This document shows positions 18,150 to 27,054 of a DNA stretch of 64,000 nt, piece after piece. This stretch comes from Archaeoglobus neptunius (lineage in GTDB: Archaea; Halobacteriota; Archaeoglobi; Archaeoglobales; Archaeoglobaceae). Each line of letters begins with the position of its first letter. The first letter of the stretch is position 1. The translations under genes were made by a program, and so were the position numbers. Location of the stretch: NCBI RefSeq assembly GCF_016757965.1, contig NZ_JAEKIW010000001.1:1-64000 (forward strand). The letters are read 5' to 3'. Below the pieces are notes generated by a model. It saw only the letters and a list, made by a program, of their open reading frames with translations, made no database searches and was not told the DNA's origin.

Positions 18150-18848
18150 ATGGCTCTGATAGAGGTGCTGAAAAGTTTTGGTTTAAGCGAATATGAGGCC
18201 AGGGCTCTGATTGCACTGATCTCAAAAGGCACTCTGACAGCGAAGGAAGTTTCCGAGATGAGCAGGATACCGAGAACTTCAGTATATGATGTAATGGACT
18301 CGCTTGTTTCAAAGGGGCTTGTGGAGTCATTTGGCAAGCCCAGAAAGTTTAAAGCATTAAGTGCAGGGGAGATAATCTCCATTCTCTCGAGGAGAGTTAA
18401 TGAGAACATAAATATCCTTCAGAAAGAGTTGCCCAAGCTTGAAACTGAAGAGATTGATGTTATAAGGGTATACAGAGGAGAGGTTGTACTGGAAAAATTT
18501 AAGGAGCTTGTTAACAGTGCGAGGGAGGAAATTGTGGGAGTGCTGTCATATATCCCTGAAAGTGTTGCGGAAATTCTTAAGAATGCAAAATGCAGACTCA
18601 TATTGATCTCATCCAACGCAAGTAAAATCAAAAACGCAGAAACATACGAATTCAGGAAAAAAGAAGAGGTTGCGAAGGGGTTCAAGAAGTTCTGTCACGG
18701 TCTGTTCATATTTGACAACCAGAGGACGATGTCGATATTTCTTAACGGAACGCAGATTGCAATAGTGAGTGAAAGCTCGGCTCTAATCGAGTTTTCCAGG
18801 ATGGTTATCGAACCCGTGATTGAGTTTATGAAGCTCAACTCGAAATAG
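18150..18848 (+). CDS. TrmB-family transcriptional regulator
   Basis: The 232-residue protein starts with a TrmB-type winged helix (about 5-80): a typical GLSEYEARALIALISKGTLT-like beginning, then AKEVSEMSRIPRTSVYDVMD as recognition helix. The C-terminal part (about 105-230) resembles the phospholipase-D-like effector region of TrmB proteins (EEIVGVLSYIPES). TrmB proteins in other archaea sense sugars and control transporters or metabolism. Because it is divergent from the CARDB/RND exporter operon with 64 bases between starts, it may control that operon; this is inference. Confidence 0.85.
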   Translation: MALIEVLKSFGLSEYEARALIALISKGTLTAKEVSEMSRIPRTSVYDVMDSLVSKGLVESFGKPRKFKALSAGEIISILSRRVNENINILQKELPKLETEEIDVIRVYRGEVVLEKFKELVNSAREEIVGVLSYIPESVAEILKNAKCRLILISSNASKIKNAETYEFRKKEEVAKGFKKFCHGLFIFDNQRTMSIFLNGTQIAIVSESSALIEFSRMVIEPVIEFMKLNSK

Positions 18849-18876
18849 TTTTTTGTCTCATTCACAACCGGTACTT

Positions 18877-19515
18877 GTGATTGACCTTCATGTCCACTCT
18901 TCGTACTCTGATGGAACGGCGGGAGTCGAGGAGATAGCCAGAAAAGCAAGGGAAATGAGGCTTAAGGCCATTGCAATTGTTGACCATTCCATCGAGCTGC
19001 ACTTCGGGCTGACGGAATCCAAGGCAAAGCTGAGGCAGATCGATATTGATAATGCCTCATCCCTCTATGGATTGAAGATCTACAGCGGAATAGAGTGTGG
19101 AATAAATGCGATCGGAGAAATTTCACTTCCCGATTTTGACTTCGATTTTGTTATAGCATCAGTTCATGAGCCTGTTTATGGAGAAGATTATTACAGAAGG
19201 TTGTTAGGATGTATGGAGAGATATGAAGAGGTGGATGTGATCGGACATCCATTTTCAAAGCTGTTTGGATTTGATGGTAGAATGGCAGAGCTTGACGAGA
19301 AAGTTCTTGATGTCGCCGAGCAGCTTGGGATCGCTATCGAGGTAAATTCTTCTCATAAGTCGCCTCCCGATCACTTTCTCGAACTCTGCAGGGGTAGAAA
19401 AATCCTGTATTCTGTTGGAAGCGATGCTCACACTCTTGCGAAAATTGGTGATGTGGGCTGGAGTTTTGAGAAGGCTAAAAAATATATGACGGGAGCCAAA
19501 CTCTTCAATCCATGA
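18877..19515 (+). CDS. PHP-domain phosphoesterase
   Basis: This is a compact PHP-fold metal-dependent phosphoesterase of 213 residues. The metal ligands are seen in order: DLHVHSSYSDG, IVDHS, a Glu in GIECG, SVHEPVY, GHPFSK and SDAHT. The set is complete, so it should bind two or three metals. The start is uncertain: GTG 18877 begins right at the first motif, and TTG 18853 would add eight residues. It follows the TrmB gene by a few bases and overlaps the NUDIX gene by four. Substrate unknown. Confidence 0.85.
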   Translation: MIDLHVHSSYSDGTAGVEEIARKAREMRLKAIAIVDHSIELHFGLTESKAKLRQIDIDNASSLYGLKIYSGIECGINAIGEISLPDFDFDFVIASVHEPVYGEDYYRRLLGCMERYEEVDVIGHPFSKLFGFDGRMAELDEKVLDVAEQLGIAIEVNSSHKSPPDHFLELCRGRKILYSVGSDAHTLAKIGDVGWSFEKAKKYMTGAKLFNP

Positions 19516-19925
19516 AGTGCATCACATTAACTGTAGACGCCATCATTCCTTATGGTGGGAAGATCGTGCTTATAAAAAGGATGAACGATCCGTTTAAGGG
19601 ATACTATGCTCTGCCAGGGGGTATAGTCGAGTATGGGGAGAGGGTGGAGGACGCAGTACTCAGGGAAGTTGAGGAGGAGACCGGACTGGAGGGTAAAATA
19701 CATTCACTGGTAGGTGTGTACTCAGATCCGATGAGGGATCCCAGAGGACATTTCGTTTCTGTCTGCTTTATTGTAGTCCCGGAGGGAGGTGAGCTTAGGG
19801 CCGGTAGTGATGCGAAGGAAGTTGAGCTCTTCAGTCTCGATAACCTCCCCAGGCTGGCTTTTGATCATGGAAAAATGATAAAAGATGCGGAGGGGATGCT
19901 GCGTGGAATTCTGTCCGAAATGTAA
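19512..19925 (+). CDS. NUDIX hydrolase (ADP-ribose pyrophosphatase-like)
   Basis: The 137-residue protein carries a perfect Nudix box (GGIVEYGERVEDAVLREVEE followed by ETGL), which binds magnesium and cuts nucleoside diphosphates linked to other groups. Archaeal relatives of this length act on ADP-ribose, so that is the likeliest substrate. ATG 19512 lies in an ATGA overlap with the PHP gene, suggesting translational coupling. The end overlaps the next gene, tfs. Confidence 0.88.
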   Translation: MKCITLTVDAIIPYGGKIVLIKRMNDPFKGYYALPGGIVEYGERVEDAVLREVEEETGLEGKIHSLVGVYSDPMRDPRGHFVSVCFIVVPEGGELRAGSDAKEVELFSLDNLPRLAFDHGKMIKDAEGMLRGILSEM

Positions 19926-20214
19926 AAGCATTATGATATATCAGGGTGAAAAGGTCGTCTGCAGAAAGTGTGGTTTCGAGAAGAAGGCTGAAAACGAGGA
20001 GGAGATGGTGATTAAGGTTGAAAGGAACAAGGAGGAGGTTCCAATCATAGAGGGGGAGAATCTTAAAACGCTGCCAACCACAAGGGCAATCTGTCCCGCA
20101 TGCGGGCACAATGAAGCATTTTGGTGGCTCAGACAGCTTAGAGCAGCAGATGAAAGCGAAGTCAGATTTTTCCGATGCACGAAATGTGGAAAGACATGGA
20201 GAGAGTACGATTAA
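19903..20214 (+). CDS. tfs: Transcription factor S (TFS, TFIIS/RPB9-like)
   Basis: TFS binds RNA polymerase and stimulates RNA cleavage in backtracked complexes. The 103-residue protein has both zinc ribbons: N-terminal C4, C7, C20, C23 (FCPKC, CRKC) and C-terminal ICPAC and FRCTKC. The catalytic acidic pair is present in the loop RAADESEV. GTG 19903 is the start; a GGAGGGGAT site lies just before it, inside the end of the NUDIX gene. Length is typical for the family. Confidence 0.93.
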   Translation: MEFCPKCKSIMIYQGEKVVCRKCGFEKKAENEEEMVIKVERNKEEVPIIEGENLKTLPTTRAICPACGHNEAFWWLRQLRAADESEVRFFRCTKCGKTWREYD

Positions 20215-20249
20215 ATGAAAAAATTTAAAATTAAATGAAATAAGAAAGC

Positions 20250-22565
20250 ATGGGAATGAAAATCGGAGTATTTGTCTGCCATTGTGGGCTAAACATTGCA
20301 AGAGTCATTGATGTAAAGGAACTGGTGGATTACGCTCAAACTCTCGAAGGAGTTGTTCATGCAGAGGATCTTGATTATGCCTGTTCGGATTCAGGTCAGG
20401 AAGAAATTGCAAATATTGTAAGGGAGAAGTCTCTGGATGCCTTTGTTGTTGCAGCTTGCAGTCCAAAACTACACGAGCCAACATTCAGGAGGGTTGCGAT
20501 AAGAGCAGGTCTGAACCCCTACATGGTTGAAATTGCAAATATCAGGGAGCAGTGCTCATGGGTGCATCAGGCGAAACCAAAGGCTGCCCTAGCAAAGGCC
20601 AAGGATCTCATCAGGATGGCAGTGGCCAAAGCGAGAGTTAATAAACCTCTTGAGAGGAGAAAGGCTGAGATTGAGAAAAGTGTGGCTGTTATCGGTGGTG
20701 GAGTTGCAGGGATCGAGGCGGCATTGACACTTGCGGATTCGGGAATAAAAGTTTATCTCATAGAGAAGAATCCGACAATTGGAGGACACATGGCAACTCT
20801 CAATGAAGTCTTTCCCACCAATGATTGTTCGATCTGCATTCTGGCTCCGAAGATGAGTGACGTCTGGAATCATGAGAATATAGAGGTTATAACCAACGCT
20901 GAAATTGAGGAGCTGAACGGCACGGTAGGAAATTTCAGATTAAAGGTGCTGAAACATCCCAGATACGTTGACGAATCCAAATGTAAGGGTTGCATTGATG
21001 ACTGCAGCAGCGTCTGTCCTGTTGAGGTGCCGAACGAGTTCGATTACGGGGTAGGTGTGAGGAAGGCCATTTATATACCAATTCCTCAGTCCACACCTCT
21101 CTATGCTGCAATTGACTGGGATCACTGTATAGGATGTAGATTGTGTGAAAAGGCCTGTCAGCCAGAGGCCATAGATTTCAACCAGCAACCCGAGGTGCTG
21201 GAGCTGAAGGTGGGTGCGATAATCGTTGCCACTGGCTACAGGGTTTTTGACGCAAGAAGGAAAACAGAATACGGATATGGCAGGTTCGAAAACGTTATAA
21301 CCACAATCGAGCTTGAAAGACTGCTCTCAGCCAGCGGACCCACAATGGGGAAATTGCTTAGACCATCAGATTCAACAGTTCCGAAAAAAATAGCTTTCAT
21401 CCAGTGTGTGGGGAGCAGGGATGAACGGTCAAACAGATACTGCAGCAGAGTTTGCTGCATGGTGAGTCTCAAGAACGCATACGCAATAAAGGAGAGATAC
21501 CATGATGCTGAAATCACAATTTTTTACATTGACATCAGAGCCTTTGGGAGGATGTACGAGGAGTTCTACAGGAGGGTTCAGGAGAGCGGGATACGGTTCA
21601 TTCGTGGAAAGGTTGGGGAAATATATGAAGCGGAAAATGGAAATCTCGTTTTGAGCTATGAGAGCACCCTTGAAGGAGAGATAAGAGAAGAGGAATTTGA
21701 TCTGGTGGTTCTCTCCATCGGTATAGAAGGTAACAGAGACCTTGCAACCAAGCTCGGCTTGGGGGTAGGGGAGGATGGTTTTTTCGAAGTAGCTCATCCG
21801 AAGCTGCGGCCCGCCGAGACGAACGTAAAGGGGATATTTCTCGCCGGGTGTGCAAGCGGTCCGAGGGATATTCAGGACAGTGTGGCCTCTGCGGGACTGG
21901 CAGCGATGAAGGCTGCTCAGCTTGTTTTAACGGGAGAAACCGAATTCGACCCGTACAACGCCTTTGTGGATGAGGAGAAATGCATTGGGTGCAGAATTTG
22001 TGAGAAGGTCTGCGAATTCAACGCCGTAACGGTTGATAAAAAAGCAAGAATTGACCCGAATGCCTGCTCCATGTGCGGGGTCTGTGTAGCCGCATGTCCG
22101 GCTGATGCGATAGATATGGGGTTCTTCAGTGATGAGGGGATAAAGGCAATGATAGATGCACTCGTTGAGGAAAGAAATGCTGATCCGTTAATTCTTGTAT
22201 TCGCCTGCTGGTACTGCAGCTACGGTGCTGTGGATCTTGCAGGAACGACGAAGGTTCAGTACGAACCGAACGTGAGAATAGTGAGGGTACTTTGCAGTGG
22301 GAGGGTAGACCCGGAGTGGGTTCTGAGAGCTCTGAAGAAGGGGGTAGATGGGGTTATAATTGCCGGTTGCAGACTGGGCGAGTGCCACTTCAAGTATGGG
22401 AACTACAAGGCAAAGAGCAGGTTCGAAGCTCTGAGAGAAGCGTTGAATGAGGTTGGTATAGAGCCTGAGAGGGTCAGGTGTATATGGCATTCTGCAGGAG
22501 AGGCTGAGGGTATTGCAAGGGACATAAACGATTTTATTGAGGAAATAAAGAAACTCAAAAGTTAA
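20250..22565 (+). CDS. hdrA: Heterodisulfide reductase subunit A fused to MvhD
   Basis: The 771-residue protein joins HdrA (about 1-640) and an MvhD/FlpD domain (about 645-770). HdrA carries the FAD that bifurcates or passes electrons. Visible motifs are the dinucleotide site VAVIGGGVAGIEAAL, the Cys-rich PTNDCSICILAPKMS, two ferredoxin regions in the middle (CKGCIDDCSSVCP and CIGCRLCEKAC) and two more at about 575-625 (CIGCRICEKVC, CSMCGVCVAAC). The MvhD part has FACWYCSYGA and GCRLGECHFKYGN, which bind a [2Fe-2S] centre that links to a hydrogenase or formate dehydrogenase. No HdrBC or hydrogenase genes are beside it. Confidence 0.93.
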   Translation: MGMKIGVFVCHCGLNIARVIDVKELVDYAQTLEGVVHAEDLDYACSDSGQEEIANIVREKSLDAFVVAACSPKLHEPTFRRVAIRAGLNPYMVEIANIREQCSWVHQAKPKAALAKAKDLIRMAVAKARVNKPLERRKAEIEKSVAVIGGGVAGIEAALTLADSGIKVYLIEKNPTIGGHMATLNEVFPTNDCSICILAPKMSDVWNHENIEVITNAEIEELNGTVGNFRLKVLKHPRYVDESKCKGCIDDCSSVCPVEVPNEFDYGVGVRKAIYIPIPQSTPLYAAIDWDHCIGCRLCEKACQPEAIDFNQQPEVLELKVGAIIVATGYRVFDARRKTEYGYGRFENVITTIELERLLSASGPTMGKLLRPSDSTVPKKIAFIQCVGSRDERSNRYCSRVCCMVSLKNAYAIKERYHDAEITIFYIDIRAFGRMYEEFYRRVQESGIRFIRGKVGEIYEAENGNLVLSYESTLEGEIREEEFDLVVLSIGIEGNRDLATKLGLGVGEDGFFEVAHPKLRPAETNVKGIFLAGCASGPRDIQDSVASAGLAAMKAAQLVLTGETEFDPYNAFVDEEKCIGCRICEKVCEFNAVTVDKKARIDPNACSMCGVCVAACPADAIDMGFFSDEGIKAMIDALVEERNADPLILVFACWYCSYGAVDLAGTTKVQYEPNVRIVRVLCSGRVDPEWVLRALKKGVDGVIIAGCRLGECHFKYGNYKAKSRFEALREALNEVGIEPERVRCIWHSAGEAEGIARDINDFIEEIKKLKS

Positions 22566-22602
22566 TCGAAGATGTTATTAACCTGAAATCCAATCCCCCT
22601 TG

Positions 22603-23736
22603 ATGGATTCACCGTTCATTGTTTTCTGGGAGCTGACGAGAGCATGCATGCTGGCATGTAAGCATTGCAGAGCAAAGGCTATGAGAAAGAGGCATCCCGA
22701 CGAGCTGTCTACTGAGGAGTGCTTCGAAGTCATTGAGCAGCTCTCGAAATTCAAACCCAGACCTCTTCTCGTCATCACAGGTGGAGATCCACTCATGCGG
22801 GATGATGTTGTGGATATAATATCCAGAGCAACACACGAAGGATTCAGAACGGCGATAGCCTTCAGTGGCACTGAAAAAGCCACACTTGACAGGTTAATCG
22901 AGCTTAAGAGGGCGGGCATATCAAGAATCGCTGTCAGTATTGACGGCAGCAGTGTGGAGAAACACGACTCATTTAGAGGGGTGGAGGGAACATTCGAAAT
23001 GAGCATGAGGGTCATCGAAAACGCCAGAAATGCCGGCATACCATTTCAAATCAATACTACGGTAACAAGGGAAAATATTGGAGATCTTCCGGAAATTGCG
23101 AGACTTTGCATCAACCTTGGGGCGGTGATGTGGGATGTATTTTTCATTGTGCCGACGGGAAGAGCGAGGGTTGAGATGATGCCTACACCTCAGCAGTTCG
23201 AGGATATTCTGTGCTGGCTGTATGATCTGAGCAAAGTAGCAGGCTTAAACGTCAAAAGTTCTGCAGCCACACATTTGAGAAGAATCGAGCTGATGAGGGA
23301 TAGGGGTGAGATGCCGGAAGTGGGGGAGCTGTACCGGTACCTCGTCTCAAAACTCGAGAACTTCCCGACAGGTGAAGGGAGAAAAATTGTTGCGGGCGGC
23401 CATGGGAGGAGTTTGAGCACCGACGGAATAAGGAGGGCTGTGAGCGTTACAGATGGTAGAGGAATGTTTTTCATAAGCCATACTGGTGATGTCTATCCAA
23501 GTGGTTTTCTGCCCATCGTTGCTGGCAACGTCAGGGAAAGAAAAATTTCCGAAATCTACCAGAAATCAGAAATTTTTGTAAATTTAAGAGATCCGGATAG
23601 GCTCGAAGGAAAATGCGGCGTATGTGAATACAGGGCAATATGCGGAGGGAGCAGGGCGAGAGCCTACGCCATTCATGGCAATTATCTTGCAGAGGAGCCG
23701 TGCTGCATCTATACTCCCAAAATCCTGCGGGGTTAA
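22603..23736 (+). CDS. Radical SAM/SPASM protein, AhbC/AhbD-like
   Basis: This 377-residue radical SAM enzyme has the cluster motif CMLACKHC (C15, C19, C22) and GGDPL for SAM binding. A C-terminal SPASM-type Cys set (CGVCEYRAICGGSRAR and a final CC) would hold an auxiliary cluster. The overall pattern (FWELTRACMLACKHCRAKA, the GGDPLMRDDV segment) resembles AhbC/AhbD of the siroheme-dependent heme pathway and related unassigned families. The exact reaction is therefore open. ATG 22603 is preferred over TTG one codon earlier. It lies 37 bases after hdrA and may be cotranscribed. Confidence 0.7.
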   Translation: MDSPFIVFWELTRACMLACKHCRAKAMRKRHPDELSTEECFEVIEQLSKFKPRPLLVITGGDPLMRDDVVDIISRATHEGFRTAIAFSGTEKATLDRLIELKRAGISRIAVSIDGSSVEKHDSFRGVEGTFEMSMRVIENARNAGIPFQINTTVTRENIGDLPEIARLCINLGAVMWDVFFIVPTGRARVEMMPTPQQFEDILCWLYDLSKVAGLNVKSSAATHLRRIELMRDRGEMPEVGELYRYLVSKLENFPTGEGRKIVAGGHGRSLSTDGIRRAVSVTDGRGMFFISHTGDVYPSGFLPIVAGNVRERKISEIYQKSEIFVNLRDPDRLEGKCGVCEYRAICGGSRARAYAIHGNYLAEEPCCIYTPKILRG

Positions 23737-23774
23737 TTCCACAATTGACGAATCTCTTTTCGACTATCCGTTAA

Positions 23775-23784
23775 CTTTATAAAT
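23775..23784 (+). promoter_or_regulatory. TATA box of the mevalonate-entry operon
   Basis: CTTTATAAAT lies about 24 bases before GTG 23803. If transcription starts at the usual distance, the in-frame GTG at 23785 would lie upstream of the transcript, so 23803 is the likelier start of the downstream gene. Confidence 0.55.
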
Positions 23785-23802
23785 GTGAAGCTAACTTATT
23801 TT

Positions 23803-24501
23803 GTGGACATTGAAAAGGAGTATTCAAACGTGGCTGAAAGAATATGTGGAAATATTGTTCTTGCAGAGAGTTCCGGAGAGGCGATGAGAAAGTGGAGGGG
23901 AATATTCAGCATCACACAGAGCGATCTGGCAAAAAAGATAGGGGTAAGGGCTTCGGTAATCAGTGATTACGAGTCTGGAAGGAGATCTCCGGGAATAAAC
24001 TTCGTTAGAAAGTTTGTTCTGGCTTTGATTGATCTGGACAGGGAGAGGGGGTATCCAACTCTTTCCAAATACAGGTATATAATTGAGGACAGCAAGGCGA
24101 TTCTGGATATGGTTGAATACTCCAGGACTGTTGGTATCGGAGAATTCTGTGATGCGGTTGAGGGGGTTCTTCTGAATGATTTTGAAAAGCTCATCCACGG
24201 ACATACATTTGTTGACAGCATCGTTGCGATAATGACCTTCAATGCATTTGATTTTTACAAACTGTATGGGCTTACAAGCGAGAGGGCGATAGTTTTTACA
24301 CAGGTATCGAGTGGAAGATCGCCGATGGTTGCGGTGAGAGTTTCCAATCTAAAGCCATCGGCAGTTGTCCTTCATGGAATTGAGGCCGATTCGGTGGACA
24401 GGATAGCGATGAAAATTGCTGAGGTTGAGCGAATTCCTCTGATAGTTTCTGATATGGGGGTTGGTGAGATGATTGATGAGTTGAGGAGGAGGTTTGCATG
24501 A
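23803..24501 (+). CDS. HTH transcriptional regulator of the HMG-CoA synthase operon
   Basis: The 232-residue protein has an XRE-type HTH at about 28-85 ([24 protein letters not shown] in two parts) and a C-terminal ligand-binding-like domain that ends in a conserved [15 protein letters not shown]. It matches the COG1709-type archaeal regulators. The stop overlaps the HMG-CoA synthase start by four bases, so it probably controls isoprenoid supply; the ligand is unknown. GTG 23803 is chosen from the TATA position; GTG 23785 would add six residues. Confidence 0.8.
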   Translation: MDIEKEYSNVAERICGNIVLAESSGEAMRKWRGIFSITQSDLAKKIGVRASVISDYESGRRSPGINFVRKFVLALIDLDRERGYPTLSKYRYIIEDSKAILDMVEYSRTVGIGEFCDAVEGVLLNDFEKLIHGHTFVDSIVAIMTFNAFDFYKLYGLTSERAIVFTQVSSGRSPMVAVRVSNLKPSAVVLHGIEADSVDRIAMKIAEVERIPLIVSDMGVGEMIDELRRRFA

Positions 24502-25529
24502 TAGGGATAGTTTCGTATGGCAGCTACATTCCAAAGTACAGGATTAGGGTCGAGGAAATCGCAAGAGTGTGGGGAGAGGATGCAAAGAAGATAAGGGGAG
24601 GTCTGGGGGTGCATGAAAAATCCGTTCCAGATGTGGACGAAGATGCAGCCACGATAGCGGTAGAAGCTGCAAGAGAGGCAATAGCGAGGGCAAAAATTGA
24701 TCCTAGAGACGTGGGGGCCGTTTTCGTTGGCTCTGAAAGTCATCCGTATGCTGTTAAGCCCACGGCAACAATTGTAGGGGAGGCTGTGGGGTTGGGGAAT
24801 GAATATTTCTCAGCAGATCTTGAATTTGCCTGCAAGGCTGGTACTGCGGGAATGCAGATTTGCTACGCAATGGTGAAGTCGGATATGATCAAGTATGGGC
24901 TCGCCATCGGCTCAGATACAAGTCAGGCGAGGCCGGGAGATGCCCTTGAATATGCTGCGGCTGCGGGTGGAGCAGCGTTTGTGATTGGGAAGAATCCCAT
25001 TGCGGAGATTGAGGCCACGTATTCATTCACATCAGATACCCCCGACTTCTGGAGAAGAGATCTGCAGCCCTATCCAAGTCATGGTGGCAGATTTACCGGC
25101 CTGCCTGCTTACTTCAGACACGTCACGTCAGCCGCTAAGGGATTGATGGACAAATACGGCTACAATGCCGATGATTTTGATTATGCGGTATTTCACATGC
25201 CCAACGCAAAGTTCCCGGTGAGGGCTGCAAGGATGCTGGGATTCAGCACTGAGAAGATCAGTCAGGGACTGGTGGTCAGGGCCATAGGGAACACGTATTC
25301 CGGGTCTTCGCTGCTTGGCCTGTGTGCAACACTAGATGTGGCGGAACCGGATGAGAGAATTCTTCTGGTATCCTTCGGCTCCGGTGCTGGAAGCGATGCC
25401 TTTGCTATCAGGGTTACTGATAGGATAACGGATTTCCCGAGAAGTCCAACAGTATGGGAGAAAATTGAGAGGAAGGTGTATGTGGATTATGCTATCTATC
25501 TTAAACACAGGAGGAAGATAAAGGCATGA
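24498..25529 (+). CDS. Hydroxymethylglutaryl-CoA synthase (archaeal)
   Basis: The enzyme condenses acetoacetyl-CoA with acetyl-CoA to HMG-CoA, the first committed mevalonate-pathway step for archaeal lipids. In this 343-residue protein the catalytic residues are E80 ([12 protein letters not shown]), C112 ([10 protein letters not shown]) and the His in FHMPNAKFP. All are present. It forms a stable complex with thiolase and a DUF35 protein in other archaea, and those two genes follow here with 4- and 1-base overlaps. Confidence 0.95.
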   Translation: MIGIVSYGSYIPKYRIRVEEIARVWGEDAKKIRGGLGVHEKSVPDVDEDAATIAVEAAREAIARAKIDPRDVGAVFVGSESHPYAVKPTATIVGEAVGLGNEYFSADLEFACKAGTAGMQICYAMVKSDMIKYGLAIGSDTSQARPGDALEYAAAAGGAAFVIGKNPIAEIEATYSFTSDTPDFWRRDLQPYPSHGGRFTGLPAYFRHVTSAAKGLMDKYGYNADDFDYAVFHMPNAKFPVRAARMLGFSTEKISQGLVVRAIGNTYSGSSLLGLCATLDVAEPDERILLVSFGSGAGSDAFAIRVTDRITDFPRSPTVWEKIERKVYVDYAIYLKHRRKIKA

Positions 25530-26680
25530 GGCGTGTTGCAGTTGTTGGTGTTGGTCAGAGCCGGTTCGGAGAGCTTTGGGAAAAGGGTTTCAGAGATATT
25601 GTGCTGGAAGCCGGGGCTGAGGCCCTTACCGATGCGGACCTTGAGGGAAGGGAAATTGAGGCGATTTATGTTGGCAACATGAGTGCAGGCAGATACATCG
25701 GTCAGGAGCACGTAGCAGCATTGATCGCAGATTATGCCGGTCTGGCGGAGTTTGGTATTCCTGCAACCAGAGTTGAGGCTGCAGATGCGAGCGGAGGTCT
25801 GGCAGTCAGACAGGCATACATGGCGGTTGCTGCAGGACTGCATGATATTGTAATTGCAGCCGGAGCAGAGAAGGTAACGGATGTCGGCGATCCAATGGAA
25901 ATACTCTCTGCATCGGTGGATATTGAGTGGGAGAGATTCGTGGGGGGCAGTTTACCGGCACTTTACGCAATAATGGCGAGAATGCACATGGAAACTTTCG
26001 GCACGACTGAGGAGGATCTTGCAATGGTAAGCGTCAAGAATCACAGAAATGGGGCCAAAAATCCGAAAGCCCAGTACAGGACGGAAATAAGCATTGACAG
26101 TGTTCTCAACTCACCTTACGTAGCTGACCCCCTAAAGCTCCTCGACTGTGCGTCCATAAGCGATGGTGCAGCAGCCGTGATTCTGGCCAGTGGGGAAATT
26201 GCGAGAAAGATAACCGACACTCCAGTGTACATTGAAGCATGCACGCAGGCGAGTGATTATCTTGCTCTGCAAAACAGGAAGGATATCCTGACGATGAAGG
26301 CGGTTGTGAAGGCCGGGAGGGAGGCGTACAGGTTTGCCGGAATTCTTCCCAGAGACATAGATGTTGTGGAGGTGCATGATTCATTCACCATAGCGGAAAT
26401 ACTTGCCTACGAGGATCTGGGCTTCGCTGAGAAGGGCAGGGGAGCAGAGCTGATCAGAGAGGGTGTTACTGAGCTGGATGGCGATCTGCCGGTGAATCCC
26501 TCGGGCGGGCTCAAGTCATGTGGACATGCTGTGGGTGCAACGGGAGTCAGACAGATTGTCGAGCTAACCCTTCAGCTAAGAGGGGATGCAGGGAAGAGAC
26601 AGGTAGATGCTGAGAAAGGTCTGGCGCTGAATGTTGGGGGTACAGGTGCCACAGCAGTGGTTTCAATCCTTGGGAGGTGA
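25526..26680 (+). CDS. Thiolase-like subunit of the HMG-CoA synthase complex (nucleophile replaced by Asp)
   Basis: The 384-residue protein is the SCP2-type thiolase that in other archaea makes acetoacetyl-CoA inside the thiolase/HMGCS/DUF35 complex. It keeps [26 protein letters not shown] (with the catalytic His) and NVGGTGAT. At the position of the nucleophilic Cys, however, the sequence reads EAADASGG, with D87 encoded by GAT, where the family has a Cys before ASG. The protein is full length with no frameshift. It may keep a structural or channel role while another thiolase, such as the one at 1617-2807, supplies acetoacetyl-CoA. The family call is firm; loss of catalysis is inference. Confidence 0.85.
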   Translation: MRRVAVVGVGQSRFGELWEKGFRDIVLEAGAEALTDADLEGREIEAIYVGNMSAGRYIGQEHVAALIADYAGLAEFGIPATRVEAADASGGLAVRQAYMAVAAGLHDIVIAAGAEKVTDVGDPMEILSASVDIEWERFVGGSLPALYAIMARMHMETFGTTEEDLAMVSVKNHRNGAKNPKAQYRTEISIDSVLNSPYVADPLKLLDCASISDGAAAVILASGEIARKITDTPVYIEACTQASDYLALQNRKDILTMKAVVKAGREAYRFAGILPRDIDVVEVHDSFTIAEILAYEDLGFAEKGRGAELIREGVTELDGDLPVNPSGGLKSCGHAVGATGVRQIVELTLQLRGDAGKRQVDAEKGLALNVGGTGATAVVSILGR

Positions 26681-27054
26681 TGTCTTTGGTTCCGAGATTC
26701 TGGAGGAAAATAAAATACAGGTACGATCTTGTTGGAAGTTACTGCGAGAACTGCGGCAACCATTTCTACCCGCCAAGAAATTTCTGTCCGGTATGCAGGA
26801 GAAGGGGTGCTGTAAGGGAGACGGAGCTTCCTGACGAGGGTACGGTGTTGAGCTACACCGTTATAAGGGACGGAGAACCGTGTGTGGTGGCGCTCATAGA
26901 GCTCAAAAACGGATCTAAACTGGTTTCACAGCTTGCCTGCAGCCCGGAAGAAGTCAGGACCGGAATGAGGGTCAGAAAGGTTTTCAGAAGGTACGGGGAA
27001 GATGGGGAGGAGGGAATCATACACTACGGTACCAAATTTGTTCCCTCAGAGTGA
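26680..27054 (+). CDS. DUF35 zinc-ribbon OB-fold protein
   Basis: This 124-residue protein has a rubredoxin-like zinc ribbon (YCENCGNHFYPPRNFCPVCR, four Cys) and an OB fold (about 55-120). In archaea such proteins bridge thiolase and HMG-CoA synthase and form the wall of the shared CoA channel. ATG 26680 overlaps the thiolase stop (TGATG) and follows GGGAGG. An in-frame GTG lies one codon before. Its 3' end overlaps that of the convergent nuclease gene by 31 bases. Confidence 0.9.
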   Translation: MSLVPRFWRKIKYRYDLVGSYCENCGNHFYPPRNFCPVCRRRGAVRETELPDEGTVLSYTVIRDGEPCVVALIELKNGSKLVSQLACSPEEVRTGMRVRKVFRRYGEDGEEGIIHYGTKFVPSE

